Translations under genes and position numbers: made by a program | Origin: Desertibacillus haloalkaliphilus | GTDB taxonomy: Bacteria; Bacillota; Bacilli; Bacillales; KJ1-10-99 | DNA length: 64,000 nucleotides | Assembly (NCBI RefSeq): GCF_019039105.1 | Contig: NZ_JAHPIV010000004.1 | Location: forward strand, 124,001 to 188,000 | Direction of reading: 5' to 3' | Shown: positions 54,386 to 62,704 of the stretch, piece after piece | How positions within the stretch are numbered: the first letter of the stretch is position 1 | How the letters are laid out: every line of letters begins with the position of its first letter | Notes under the pieces: generated by a model | Databases searched by the model: none | Seen by the model: only the letters and a program-made list of their open reading frames with translations | What the model was told of the DNA's origin: nothing

Positions 54386-55306
54386 ATGATGTATTATCTG
54401 TCTAATACGTATCCATACCCTTATTACGTGAACGCTTTCCCTCCTCAATATCGTGCAGCCAACATGGCAACGAACCACAACGAACAAAATCAAGCTGAAC
54501 TTGAAAATGTCATAGAAGGAATAAAAAGAGAATCTACGGCTGTCGACCTTTATCAACGCTTATCGTCTATCGCTCCAGATCCTCAGCATAAACATGACAT
54601 TCTTCATGCCCTAGAAGGTAAAAGAAATCACCTGAATGAAGTTACAAACCTTTATTTTACACTAACTGGAAAACAACCTGTCTACCAAATAGATAAGGTC
54701 CCTTTTCAAAGTTATAGAGAGGGTTTACAGAAAGCTTATAACCTTGAGGTAGAGGGTTATGAAGAAGACTATAGAAGTTGTCTAATGACCCAACACCCAC
54801 AACTTCAACCTCTTTTTTTGTCGGCAATTCATTGTCAGCAAGAGAACGCTTCACGACTTCGTTCCTTAAATGAGGACATTTTAAACCGTGTAACGGATTA
54901 TGGGTCTGAACCGTTTGTCGTTGATATCGAGGAGGCAACGAAGCAAAACACTACATTCCGTACAGCCTTATGGACCGGTACCCATTTACAAGTAACATTG
55001 ATGAGTATTGGTGTTGGCGAAGATATTGGGTTAGAAATTCACCCTCACCTTGATCAATTCATCCGTATAGAGGAAGGTCAGGGGATTGTTCAAATGGGAG
55101 ATCAACAAGATCGATTAGATTTTCAGGAGGAAGTCTTTGCTGACTATGCCATAATAATCCCTGCAGGAAAATGGCATAATTTAACAAATACAGGTGACCA
55201 GCCAATTAAACTTTACTCTATTTATGCACCGCCTCAACATCCGTACGGCACTGTGCATGAAACAAAAGCTATTGCAATGGCTGCTGAAGAAAACCATCAC
55301 AACTAA
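54386..55306 (+). CDS. Ferritin-like domain fused to a cupin
   Basis: About 306 residues. After an aromatic/proline-rich N-terminus (NTYPYPYYVNAFPPQYRA), a helical ferritin-like region at about 40-165 has metal-site-like residues (GIKRESTAVDLYQRLSSIAP; HALEGKRNHLNEVTNLYF; LEVEGYEEDYRSC). The C-terminal cupin at about 185-300 includes GLEIHPHLDQFIRIEEGQGI and PAGKWHNLTNTGDQPIKLYS, with the two His-rich metal motifs. GAAAGGA favours ATG 54386 or 54389; a TTG at 54371 is too early. Function unknown. The N-terminal half resembles spore/coat-associated ferritin-like proteins. Two metal-site domains in one chain suggest oxidative chemistry. Confidence 0.8.
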   Translation: MMYYLSNTYPYPYYVNAFPPQYRAANMATNHNEQNQAELENVIEGIKRESTAVDLYQRLSSIAPDPQHKHDILHALEGKRNHLNEVTNLYFTLTGKQPVYQIDKVPFQSYREGLQKAYNLEVEGYEEDYRSCLMTQHPQLQPLFLSAIHCQQENASRLRSLNEDILNRVTDYGSEPFVVDIEEATKQNTTFRTALWTGTHLQVTLMSIGVGEDIGLEIHPHLDQFIRIEEGQGIVQMGDQQDRLDFQEEVFADYAIIIPAGKWHNLTNTGDQPIKLYSIYAPPQHPYGTVHETKAIAMAAEENHHN

Positions 55307-55511
55307 TCAGTCAAATCAACGCCCAATGTCCACTAGCAACTAACAATTAACGCTAGATGTTCGCTTATCGCGAGCAAATATCTTAGTGGCTGTCCCTATG
55401 ACATACTACCTTTATGTTACAACCCACGTGATGATCATAAACTTCCCTACTTACGCTGATGCATTATTCCTTTGCTTTGAGACAGCCACTTCGTCATTTT
55501 TACAAATCGAC

Positions 55512-56111
55512 TCATTCAGGCTTTTGGCCAATAAATTGAATCACATGCGACAAACCCTTATGCAATTCCCCTTCATGACGAACAACTTCCCCCATAAAAA
55601 AATGAACAATACGCCAATCTGAGAAAGCCTGAAGAAACTCTTCTGGTCGATACAAAAGGTCTGTATCTCGAGGGCCTCCACTTTTATATGGAAGTTGATA
55701 GTGCGAATAGACTTCACTAATATAATAGCCCCCTGGTTTTACCGCTTGCTTTACTCCTTGAAGAGTTTTCTGACGTAACTCCTCAGGAAAATGACCGAAT
55801 ATACAAATAACCTCATCCCAGCGATCGCTTCGCCATTTAGCTTCATTTAGGTCTACTAGTTCCGTTTCAACGGAGACATTCCTATCTTCAGCGAGCCTAT
55901 TTGTTTTGGCTATACCTGACTCAGCATAGTCCCAAGCCGTTACATGAAGTCCTTGTTGAGCCAAATATACCGCATTACGCCCTTCTCCCTCAGCTATTGC
56001 TAACACATCACCAGATAATTTGAGCTTTTGTTGAGCACTAACTAAAAATTCATTCGGCTCGGTTCCATAGACATAGTTCTGATTTTGAAATCGCTGATTC
56101 CATGGGTTCAA
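55512..56111 (-). CDS. Class I SAM-dependent methyltransferase (TehB-like)
   Basis: 199 residues from TTG 56111, which follows AAAGGAG (11-base spacing). The open frame extends to 56159 and overlaps the upstream VOC gene. SAM motif I: GDVLAIAEGEGRNAVYLAQQ; acidic end of beta-2: VTAWDYAESGIAK; motif II/III: WDEVICIFGHFPEELR, VKPGGYYISEVYS. The layout matches small methyltransferases near TehB and thiol methylases. It is 20 bases from the VOC-family gene, so a two-gene detoxification operon is plausible. Confidence 0.85.
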   Translation of the reverse strand: MNPWNQRFQNQNYVYGTEPNEFLVSAQQKLKLSGDVLAIAEGEGRNAVYLAQQGLHVTAWDYAESGIAKTNRLAEDRNVSVETELVDLNEAKWRSDRWDEVICIFGHFPEELRQKTLQGVKQAVKPGGYYISEVYSHYQLPYKSGGPRDTDLLYRPEEFLQAFSDWRIVHFFMGEVVRHEGELHKGLSHVIQFIGQKPE

Positions 56112-56131
56112 TGAGTAAACAACTCCTTTGC

Positions 56132-56554
56132 TCAACTTTTTTGAGTTGAAACTTGCCAAGTAACTCCGTATCTATCTGTCACTTGCCCATAAGCTGGACT
56201 CCAAAATGTTTCTTGAAGGGGCATTGTCACTTGGCCTCCTTCCTGTAATTTTTCAAACATTTCTTTTGCTTTTTCAGCATTATTTATCGAAACAGCCACT
56301 GACACGTGTGTACCTACCTGGTAAGTTTGGCCTGGGAACGTGTCAGAAATCATTAATTCTGCATTGCCAGCCTTCAAGTGGGCATTTAATACACGGTCTT
56401 TCGCTTCTGGCGGTGTCGGAAACTCTGGGTCACCAGGCATATCACCGAACGTTTGCAGACCGATAACTTCTGCGTCCAACGCATGTTCATAAAATTTAAC
56501 CGCCTCTTGGCCTTGACCATCTAAAATGATGTAAGGGTACATACTTACGATCAT
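56132..56554 (-). CDS. VOC-superfamily (PhnB/glyoxalase-like) protein
   Basis: 140 residues with the PhnB-type variant of the vicinal-oxygen-chelate fold: MYPYIILDGQGQEAVKFYEH, the 3-dimethylubiquinone-like VLNAHLKAGNAELMISDTFP, and the end WSPAYGQVTDRYGVTWQVST. AAAGAGG is spaced for ATG 56554; the frame also opens at GTG 56563. Substrate cannot be predicted. First gene of a pair with the methyltransferase. Confidence 0.87.
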   Translation of the reverse strand: MIVSMYPYIILDGQGQEAVKFYEHALDAEVIGLQTFGDMPGDPEFPTPPEAKDRVLNAHLKAGNAELMISDTFPGQTYQVGTHVSVAVSINNAEKAKEMFEKLQEGGQVTMPLQETFWSPAYGQVTDRYGVTWQVSTQKS

Positions 56555-56707
56555 CAAATTCACCTCTTTTATTTTATTACAACATTGATAGTTTCCTTAA
56601 AGTCTTGTGTCCATACATCGAAGCTTAAATTAATGGGTAATACTCACCGGCTTTTTTCAAAATCAAATGCCACTTGGTTAAAAAGCAAAACTAACCCATA
56701 TTCGATT

Positions 56708-57589
56708 TCAAACAGCAGGTGGTCCAAATTTCCCATCATGGTAGTCGCTGTACGCTTGCTTAATTTCATCCATCGTGTTCATAACAAACGGACCATACGG
56801 CACAATTTGTTCTTTAATTGGTGTGCCAGAATAAATGAGGAGTCTTGAACGTCTATGATTTGACTTAATTTTAAATTCGCTTACCTTTGAAGAGTCACCG
56901 TTACCTTCATACGTAAGAGTTGCGACGCCATGCTTTTTCAAGTTGGTTTTATCCTTCCCGACATTTATATCCCCTGATAAGACATACAAAAATGCATTAT
57001 GTGTTTCCGGTAGTAAATGAATGTAACTCGCTCCTTGACCAAGACTAACTTCTGCCAATGTAATTGGAACCAAAGATTGTAAAGGGCCTATAACGCCAGC
57101 AAATTCACCTGAAAACACTCTAACTGAACCACCTTCAACGTTGAGAACCGGCGTATCTTCAGCATATATATTTTGATAGGACGTTTCAGTATTCTTTAGA
57201 TGTTTCGGTAAATTAAGCCATAGTTGAAGAGTATGAGCAATGTCATCGGCGACAGCTTCCTCAGCATGCCTCGCTGCCCACCCTGCATTCATATATTGAA
57301 CATCACCAGGTTCTAGAATATCTCTACCTCCACCATTGTCAATGTGCTCTAGTCGCCCATCAATAACATATGTAATCGTTTGAAACCCTCGATGTGGGTG
57401 ATCAGAAAATGCACCTCTTTTAAACCAATCTTCAGCCATTAGGATAAACGGGTCAAAATCACTCCACCGATCTACTGGGAGGACCCATCCTTTTTGAATA
57501 AATGGAAAAGAAGCCTGTTCATACTTTACATACCACTGGTCTTTTACAGACCTTTGAAATATTTGAGATTTATCTGTCCCCATAGTCAT
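56708..57589 (-). CDS. Pirin-family bicupin
   Basis: 293 residues. Pirins bind Fe(II) in the N-terminal cupin; some act as quercetinases or redox sensors. The metal site SDHPHRGFQTITYVIDG (His-x-His), GDVQYMNAGWAARHAEEA (third His and Glu), and the C-terminal cupin with EVSLGQGASYIHLLPETHNA are clear. AAGGAGTG precedes the ATG. Divergent from the CDGSH gene at 57786; both are redox/metal proteins. Confidence 0.9.
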   Translation of the reverse strand: MTMGTDKSQIFQRSVKDQWYVKYEQASFPFIQKGWVLPVDRWSDFDPFILMAEDWFKRGAFSDHPHRGFQTITYVIDGRLEHIDNGGGRDILEPGDVQYMNAGWAARHAEEAVADDIAHTLQLWLNLPKHLKNTETSYQNIYAEDTPVLNVEGGSVRVFSGEFAGVIGPLQSLVPITLAEVSLGQGASYIHLLPETHNAFLYVLSGDINVGKDKTNLKKHGVATLTYEGNGDSSKVSEFKIKSNHRRSRLLIYSGTPIKEQIVPYGPFVMNTMDEIKQAYSDYHDGKFGPPAV

Positions 57590-57785
57590 GGATCACTCCT
57601 TATGTGTTTCTAAAAATAAAATTAACGCTAAATGAATATAATGATTGTAACAGATATATCAAAATTCATTATACATTAATAATCTTCCCTTATTTTTGGT
57701 ATGAATTACGTCTAGTATAAATAAAGTTGTTTAATAAGTCGTTTTGATTTTCAAACAAAAAAATTGAGAAAAGGTAGGGATCCTA

Positions 57786-57974
57786 ATGGCTACTATTAAG
57801 GTTAATGATGATGGTTCTTTACGTGTAACAGGAGATGTTGAATTAGTAGATGGTAAGGGGAACACAATTGAAACTAAACAAACATTTTCATTATGTAGGT
57901 GTGGACTATCAAACAATAAACCATTTTGTGACGGATCACACAAAGGCAAATTTGAAAGTTCTGTTAGGGCTTAG
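57786..57974 (+). CDS. CDGSH iron-sulfur domain protein
   Basis: 62 residues, a minimal single-CDGSH protein binding one [2Fe-2S] cluster through three Cys and one His: [19 protein letters not shown]. The N-terminal beta strand part ([20 protein letters not shown]) is the usual prokaryotic mitoNEET-like layout. The ribosome-binding site is GGTAGGGATCCTA. Probably an electron-transfer or iron-sulfur sensing protein in the cytosol. Divergent from pirin. Confidence 0.93.
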   Translation: MATIKVNDDGSLRVTGDVELVDGKGNTIETKQTFSLCRCGLSNNKPFCDGSHKGKFESSVRA

Positions 57975-58128
57975 TCTTTTATAGCTGCAAAGAAGGCTTC
58001 TGTCTCTTCTATAGCAAATCACACCGATACTTCTCAAGACCTATTCCCCCTTTCTTTTTAATAAACTTTAAATTTACGAAAACGAATATAACGAGTAACC
58101 ATAAGGATGAGAAATAAAAATAAATTTC

Positions 58129-58474
58129 TCATCCTTTGGTCACTTTCAACCCATCTATTACTTTAAAGCCTAAAAAGCGTGAACCAGCTTGATCTGACCA
58201 AGGCTCTAAGACAAGTGTTAAATAATGAAGTTTAAACTCCCTTTTTTTGTAAACCGCCATTCCCCTGTCTTATTACTAAATTTATCGTAATAAGTACCCG
58301 CGATAACTAAAGGGACACCATCCCTATTCGTTCCCGTTGAATCAAGATCTGAGACCTCTGTTGCTTCACCACTCTTACTATCTATGGAAATAACAGTATT
58401 CATTGTGTAATGATGCGTTTCTGGCATATCCCTCCAGCTTGCCTTCAGTCTTTCTAAAATCTCGTCTTTCGAAT
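58129..58474 (-). pseudogene. NTF2/SnoaL-like protein remnant
   Basis: The minus strand reads SKDEILERLKASWRDMPETH, then HYTMNTVISIDSKSGEATEV and GVPLVIAGTYYDKFSNKTGE, all typical of a SnoaL-like (NTF2-fold) protein. After WRF the frame breaks near 58230 and resumes in another phase as HYLTLVLEPWSDQAGSRFLG to a TGA at 58129. The N-terminus upstream of about 58474 is absent (stops in all frames). The stop overlaps a hairpin (AAGGATGAGAAAT/ATTTCTCATCCTT, about 58102-58136). Confidence 0.7.
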
Positions 58475-58635
58475 GTTAAAATGATTATACCATGTAAGGA
58501 AACGTTCGGACTACCGAATATCATCTTAACCGCTTCATTTCATGTTCCTTCACTACACCAGCTTCAACACATGTGTTTTGTGAATAATCCTTTGATTTCA
58601 GTTGATAATACATAAAAGTGAAAGGAGGATTCTAC

Positions 58636-59142
58636 ATGGTCGAGCGGTTACTTAAATATTTTGGTATTATTTTTGGTATATGTTCGATTCCGACTTTATT
58701 TAAAAAGCCCTCAGTAAAGACTTGGTTGCCGTTATTTTTGATTAATTGCCTAGTTAATTATATTTTTGATAAGACTTTAGTCGAAACTAAACAAATAAAA
58801 TATCCAAAAAGAGCTTTACCGAACATTACAAAAATAAATATTTTATACGACTTTTTTATCTGTCCTTATTTATCAATTTGGTATTGTCAATCAACATATA
58901 ATTCTCAACTAAAAGGCATCATAGGGAAATTAATCCTCTTCTCTGTACCTCAAGCAATGTATGAAATTCTTCTAGAAAGGAAAACCAATTCACTTGAATT
59001 TACAGGTCAATGGAAATGGCTCTATTCGTTTTTTCTTGTCTTTGTTGTTAAAGTGATATCAAGAGTTTTGCTTGAATTCCTAAAAGGAGATAATGGAAAA
59101 GCACAATCTAACATAAATCATCAAATGATTGTTAGAAAATAA
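58636..59142 (+). CDS. CBO0543-family membrane protein
   Basis: 168 residues with about four hydrophobic helices. Family landmarks are RLLKYFGIIFGICSIPTLFK, the loop KPSVKTWLPLFLINCLVNYI, the central NILYDFFICPYLSIWYCQST and TGQWKWLYSFFLVFVVKVIS near the end. The GxWKW element is shared with the family. AAAGGAGG is spaced for ATG 58636, not the GTG at 58618. The family is abundant in spore-formers and uncharacterised; several copies per genome are usual, and 53622 may be another. Confidence 0.8.
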   Translation: MVERLLKYFGIIFGICSIPTLFKKPSVKTWLPLFLINCLVNYIFDKTLVETKQIKYPKRALPNITKINILYDFFICPYLSIWYCQSTYNSQLKGIIGKLILFSVPQAMYEILLERKTNSLEFTGQWKWLYSFFLVFVVKVISRVLLEFLKGDNGKAQSNINHQMIVRK

Positions 59143-59940
59143 CTCCTTGTATTGTTACTACCATTCCCGTTGCCATTATAGCTGTAAGAAGATTCTTCTA
59201 CAGTCAGCTCTTCATATGATTCAGCAACGATTCCGTGAAAAAACTGAGTCGAAATCAAACATATCTGCTTTTGAAACCTTAAATTACTTGTTTCTGGAAC
59301 TTCTATTTGCACGATATTCGATCCCAAAATATACAAACGCGACAAGGAAGAGAATAGTGGAAATAAATAATACAACTCCATCCCACCATAGTCACATGAA
59401 CTAGTGTGTTAAAATGCATCAATACGATAATAAGAAACAAAATAGAATATGTCTTCAAAAAATAAACCTCCAAATAAATATATATCCAACCTTCCATAAC
59501 CTATAAAGGTACATAGCAAGCCACCTATCTTAAGAGGCAAATCGGCTTGCTATGTACCTCATCACATCATTACAAGCCACTATCGTTTGACGATTTACAC
59601 TTATAAAATTTATACATACGTAACATAGGGAAGTGGTAATCGCTGTTGAGTCAACCATTTCATGATAAATAACCAGCTTTTTGTGCACATTTCAAAAAAT
59701 AAGTGATCAAATTTTTAAAGAGTAGCGAAAAGAGCCTATTCAAATGACATCAACAAAAATAAGCAACCTTATATAAGGATGCTCATTTTACTCAATTAAC
59801 TCAGTATATATTACCTTGCGCTTCACGCCTTTACCTTTTTTAAAGCTCTGACGATTAAATAAATTCCGTAACTAGCTGCGATTAACAGAACTATTTGTCC
59901 ATAACCAAATCAAGGGCATCACCCTAGCCCTTGCGATTCA
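59143..59940. other. Mostly gene-free gap with small-protein debris
   Basis: No intact gene. Two minus-strand scraps look like single-anchor membrane peptides without start codons: WWDGVVLFISTILFLVAFVY (ending at 59284) and FGYGQIVLLIAASYGIYLIV (ending at 59823). A GCAAGGG/CCCTTGC-type hairpin (about 59917-59934) abuts the second. The 16-bp inverted repeat at 59507-59559 is listed separately. Confidence 0.4.
59507..59559. repeat. 16-bp perfect inverted repeat
   Basis: AGGTACATAGCAAGCC (59507-59522) and GGCTTGCTATGTACCT (59544-59559) are exact complements around a 21-base loop. There is no T-run on either side, so it is unlike a terminator. It may be the ends of a vanished small element or a structured RNA. 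Confidence 0.6.
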
Positions 59941-60267
59941 TCAATTTATCAATTTATCACTTTCCTTTTCGGGTTGATTTCTATTAATATAGAGTGAAAA
60001 TCCGTGAACGATATACGTCAACAACACCAATACCCAAATCGAATCTCGGTATGTATCAAATGTGATGGTATGAATATAACGATGAAACATTTCTAAGCAG
60101 AACCATCCGACAGGCATAATACCAATGGCATGTTTATATGATTTGAGCAAAATTATTTGTCCACGTTCACTTTTCGCTTCTTCACTTCTAGAATACTTTA
60201 TATTCGCAATCAAAAAATACAAGAATAATGGGGTCAGTAATGCTCCAATCAGTAACAATTTCACCAT
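59941..60267 (-). CDS. Hypothetical three-helix membrane protein
   Basis: 108 residues. Helices at about 3-22 (LLLIGALLTPLFLYFLIANI), 48-66 (IGIMPVGWFCLEMFHRYI) and 78-95 (WVLVLLTYIVHGFSLYI), with charged loops and a basic/acidic C-terminus. AAAGGAGA directly abuts the ATG, so initiation at the next codon (GTG) is possible. Not recognised. Confidence 0.6.
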   Translation of the reverse strand: MVKLLLIGALLTPLFLYFLIANIKYSRSEEAKSERGQIILLKSYKHAIGIMPVGWFCLEMFHRYIHTITFDTYRDSIWVLVLLTYIVHGFSLYINRNQPEKESDKLIN

Positions 60268-60535
60268 TCTCCTTTATTATAATATGATCTTTACAATCCC
60301 TACATATGTCTTATTAAACACTTTATATAGAAGAACAGACCTAGATGACCACTTATTAAGGGTTAAAAAACACTCCTTCATTTATATCAGACATACCCAT
60401 TACTATAACGGCGCCCTATTAACATATAAATATTTTAGTCCTCTCCGTCAACACCCAATGCCTTTTACCATATTTTAATGCTTATATACCTAAAGACTAT
60501 AACAAGCTATTTGTTCATAACTTAGTCACATTCAA

Positions 60536-60558
60536 ATGTGATAAATATCATATCACAT
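60536..60558. promoter_or_regulatory. Palindrome upstream of the FbpB-like gene, possible Fur-type operator
   Basis: ATGTGATA-AATATCA-TATCACAT is an 8-bp inverted repeat about 70 bases before the start codon. The core TGATAAATATCA resembles a shortened Fur box (TGATAATNATTATCA). FbpB-type genes in B. subtilis are Fur-regulated, which makes the site worth testing. Confidence 0.4.
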
Positions 60559-60625
60559 GTCAGAAAATTACGATATATTAAAGACATACAAATATTCGAC
60601 ATTTTTTTCAAAGGGGATAGAGCAT

Positions 60626-60790
60626 ATGAAGAAACGTTTTTTAAATTTAGAGCATTTGATTCAAGACAATAAAAGAGAAATTCTCGCAAACGAAGAGGAC
60701 CTAGAACGTATTGAGAAACGAATAGATGATAGACATCAACCTGAAATACAAACAGACACGAGTCGTGAGCGTAAGCCTGAACCAGTTTAA
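60626..60790 (+). CDS. FbpB-family small basic protein
   Basis: 54 residues: MKKRFLNLEHLIQDNKREIL then ANEEDLERIEKRIDDRHQPE. The pattern LxxLIxxNKxEIL-xNxxxLExIExR is that of FbpB/FbpC, small proteins that help the FsrA small RNA spare iron in Bacillus. AAAGGGG is spaced for ATG 60626; an in-frame ATG at 60557 lies in the operator region and lacks a ribosome-binding site. It is closed by a strong terminator. Iron regulation is inferred from the family and the upstream palindrome. Confidence 0.8.
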   Translation: MKKRFLNLEHLIQDNKREILANEEDLERIEKRIDDRHQPEIQTDTSRERKPEPV

Positions 60791-60823
60791 AACACTGATA
60801 TGACAGTGACTTATAATTAGAAT

Positions 60824-60858
60824 ACAACCCCCGAAGGTATTAATGAACCGGGGGTTGT
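60824..60858 (+). terminator. Terminator after the FbpB-like gene
   Basis: ACAACCCCC and GGGGGTTGT arms, GC-rich, loop of about 17 bases, about 35 bases past the stop codon. The T-run is short (TTGTTG), so termination strength is uncertain. Confidence 0.65.
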
Positions 60859-61055
60859 TGACGTAATCATAGGAAACGGGACGTCACAACATTATGAAGT
60901 GAGACTCGACAGATGTTACTTTTCAAATCCATCAAAGTCCACGTTTTTCAAGTATGGCCTATATCGAACCACAATGCTCATATCATTAAATTCTTCTTAT
61001 TTTGATATCATCCATTAAATTGTTACAATTGTAACCATGAAAAAGGAGTGTTTGT

Positions 61056-61280
61056 ATGATGGCGAATATTAAATTTGAAATTAAAGAGACAATTGGAACA
61101 GTTTCCGAAGGTGCGAAGGGATGGAAAAAAGAATTAAACTTAGTCAGTTGGAATGGGCGCGAGCCAAAATACGACTTACGCGATTGGTCCCCAGAACATG
61201 AAAAAATGGGGAAGGGCCTTACTCTTTCAGAAGAAGAACTCATACAGTTAAAGGAATTATTAAATCAACTAGACCTTTAG
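61056..61280 (+). CDS. YdbC-family (PC4-like) protein
   Basis: 74-residue protein of the YdbC family, which has the PC4/ssDNA-binding fold. Family blocks: IKFEIKETIGTVSEGAKGWK, KELNLVSWNGREPKYDLRDW and SPEHEKMGKGLTLSEEELIQ. AAAAAGGAG precedes ATG 61056 (or 61059). Related proteins bind single-stranded DNA as dimers; the cellular role in Bacillaceae is unknown. Single gene. Confidence 0.88.
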   Translation: MMANIKFEIKETIGTVSEGAKGWKKELNLVSWNGREPKYDLRDWSPEHEKMGKGLTLSEEELIQLKELLNQLDL

Positions 61281-61313
61281 TTTGTGCAGTAGTGAAAATT
61301 AATACATATAATT

Positions 61314-61342
61314 AGGAGCACTAAAGAGCGATTAGTGCTCCT
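61314..61342. repeat. 10-bp inverted repeat at the ATPase truncation point
   Basis: AGGAGCACTA (61314-61323) and TAGTGCTCCT (61333-61342) with a 9-base loop. It spans the premature end of the ATPase frame and follows the YdbC gene by about 33 bases. It may mark the deletion junction or act as a weak terminator. Confidence 0.5.
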
Positions 61343-61779
61343 TGACGTTCTCCTTGCGAAAGAATCTCGTATGGATGATCCTGTATATGTTCACAATCTA
61401 ATAATTTCATTAAATGTTTCGCGTAGTCAATATCGCTTTCGTCGATATGATCGTATAACCCTACAGAAGCAAACTTCCCACTCAAAATAATAGCTAAAGC
61501 GGTATCATGATTACGTAATCTTTGTTGTAATGACGAACTCACCCATCCAATCTCTTTCCGCAATTCTAGTATATTTGCTTGTCCAAAAACATTTCCCAAA
61601 ACTTCTACATGTCCACTCGTTGGCCATATATACCCATTAATGATTTTTAAAAGTGTTGTTTTTCCAGAGCCATTTAATCCTAATATACTCCAGTGCTCCC
61701 CCTTCTTCATCGACCAACTAACATTATTTAATATTCTTTTTTCATTGCGTCTAATCGTTACATTTTCTAGCTTAATCAA
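61321..61779 (-). pseudogene. ABC transporter ATPase truncated right after the signature motif
   Basis: Begins at TTG 61779 behind GGGGGGAGA. Walker A GLNGSGKTTLLKIINGYIWP is intact, as is the Q-loop area GWVSSSLQQRL and the signature ILSQGERQ. Directly after it the frame ends with GALIAL and a stop; Walker B (DEP), the D-loop and the switch histidine, roughly the last 100 residues of a YlmA-type ATPase, are absent. The break coincides with an inverted repeat (AGGAGCACTA/TAGTGCTCCT, 61314-61342). Not able to hydrolyse ATP. Confidence 0.8.
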
Positions 61780-61838
61780 TTATTTCTCCCCCCTTACAGT
61801 ACTTACTTTGAAATTATTTTTACACAGTCAGAGTTTGT

Positions 61839-61970
61839 TCAGTTCTTTAACAATCCAAGTATCCCCCGAACAAGTAATCGAATGGGCGTTAATAAAAGTT
61901 CGGTGATAAACAAAAATACATCTATGATCCAGTTCCATTTTCCTTCCCTCTTACGTTGTTTTCTTTTCAT
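61839..61970 (-). CDS. Small basic membrane protein, 43 residues
   Basis: GAGGAGAAAACG precedes ATG 61970. Sequence: a basic head MKRKQRKREGKWNW, then one hydrophobic helix IIDVFLFITELLLTPIRLLV and a short end RGILGLLKN. A clear ribosome-binding site and positive-inside topology support it as real. It lies between the DUF1648 remnant and the ATPase remnant on the same strand, 22 bases after the former. Not recognised by name. Confidence 0.6.
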   Translation of the reverse strand: MKRKQRKREGKWNWIIDVFLFITELLLTPIRLLVRGILGLLKN

Positions 61971-61992
61971 CGTTTTCTCCTCTCACACCTGT

Positions 61993-62519
61993 TCATTTTA
62001 CCACATTATGGTATATCTTCCACATATAAAAGATTGGAAGAACAATCAGAACGGCAGTCATACACGGAACCATTGCCCCTAGAGTATTTTGCTGAACTAA
62101 AGCCGTACGGATCATTCCATAATGAATAGAAGCGAATAGAATACTCACGAACAACGTAATTGTTGCTAACATTCTCGCTGTATGTTTTCGAACCATATAT
62201 ATTTGTTCATCAGTCAACTCTTCTTTTTTGACAAACGGGATATTTACAAAGCCAAGGAATTCCTTTCCGGTTGGACGAATGATCAAAAAATAGTTAAGGG
62301 TGAAGGTTAGCGCCAAAATAAAAGCATAAAGGATCAATAAACCAATGATGATTCCCTTTTCCCCCACGCGTCTGGTTCGCCTGCTAAGTTAAAATGGTGC
62401 GGCACCTCATTCGGTAACTCACGATAATGGAATACACTGTATATAACCGTAAGTATTAAAACCAAAAACGCTAAAATATCAATTAACGGGTTATAATACT
62501 TGTTAATTTTATCCCACAT
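61993..62519 (-). pseudogene. DUF1648-type membrane protein, frameshifted
   Basis: From ATG 62519 (GAGGTG upstream) the frame encodes NPLIDILAFLVLILTVIYSV and the DUF1648 hallmark LPNEVPHHFNLAGEPDAWG, then terminates early. From about 62370 the next frame continues naturally as KGIIIGLLILYAFILALTFT, FLGFVNIPFVKKEELTDEQI and FYMWKIYHNVVK to 61993. The break is at GGGGGAAAAGGG, a homopolymer region, so one base gained or lost explains it. The intact protein would have about 175 residues and five helices. Confidence 0.82.
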
Positions 62520-62704
62520 AATTTGTCACCTCTTTCTACAAAAACAACCAATACTGATCATTTGTAGTGAAATTATTATATGTCACTACCACTCATTTAC
62601 TACCTTTATTCCCCATTACTAATACTTTTATCAAACAAACAATCATTACACTAATAGGACACATAAGAAGACATTTGCTACAATAAAAAGAGCGAGGTGA
62701 ATTT

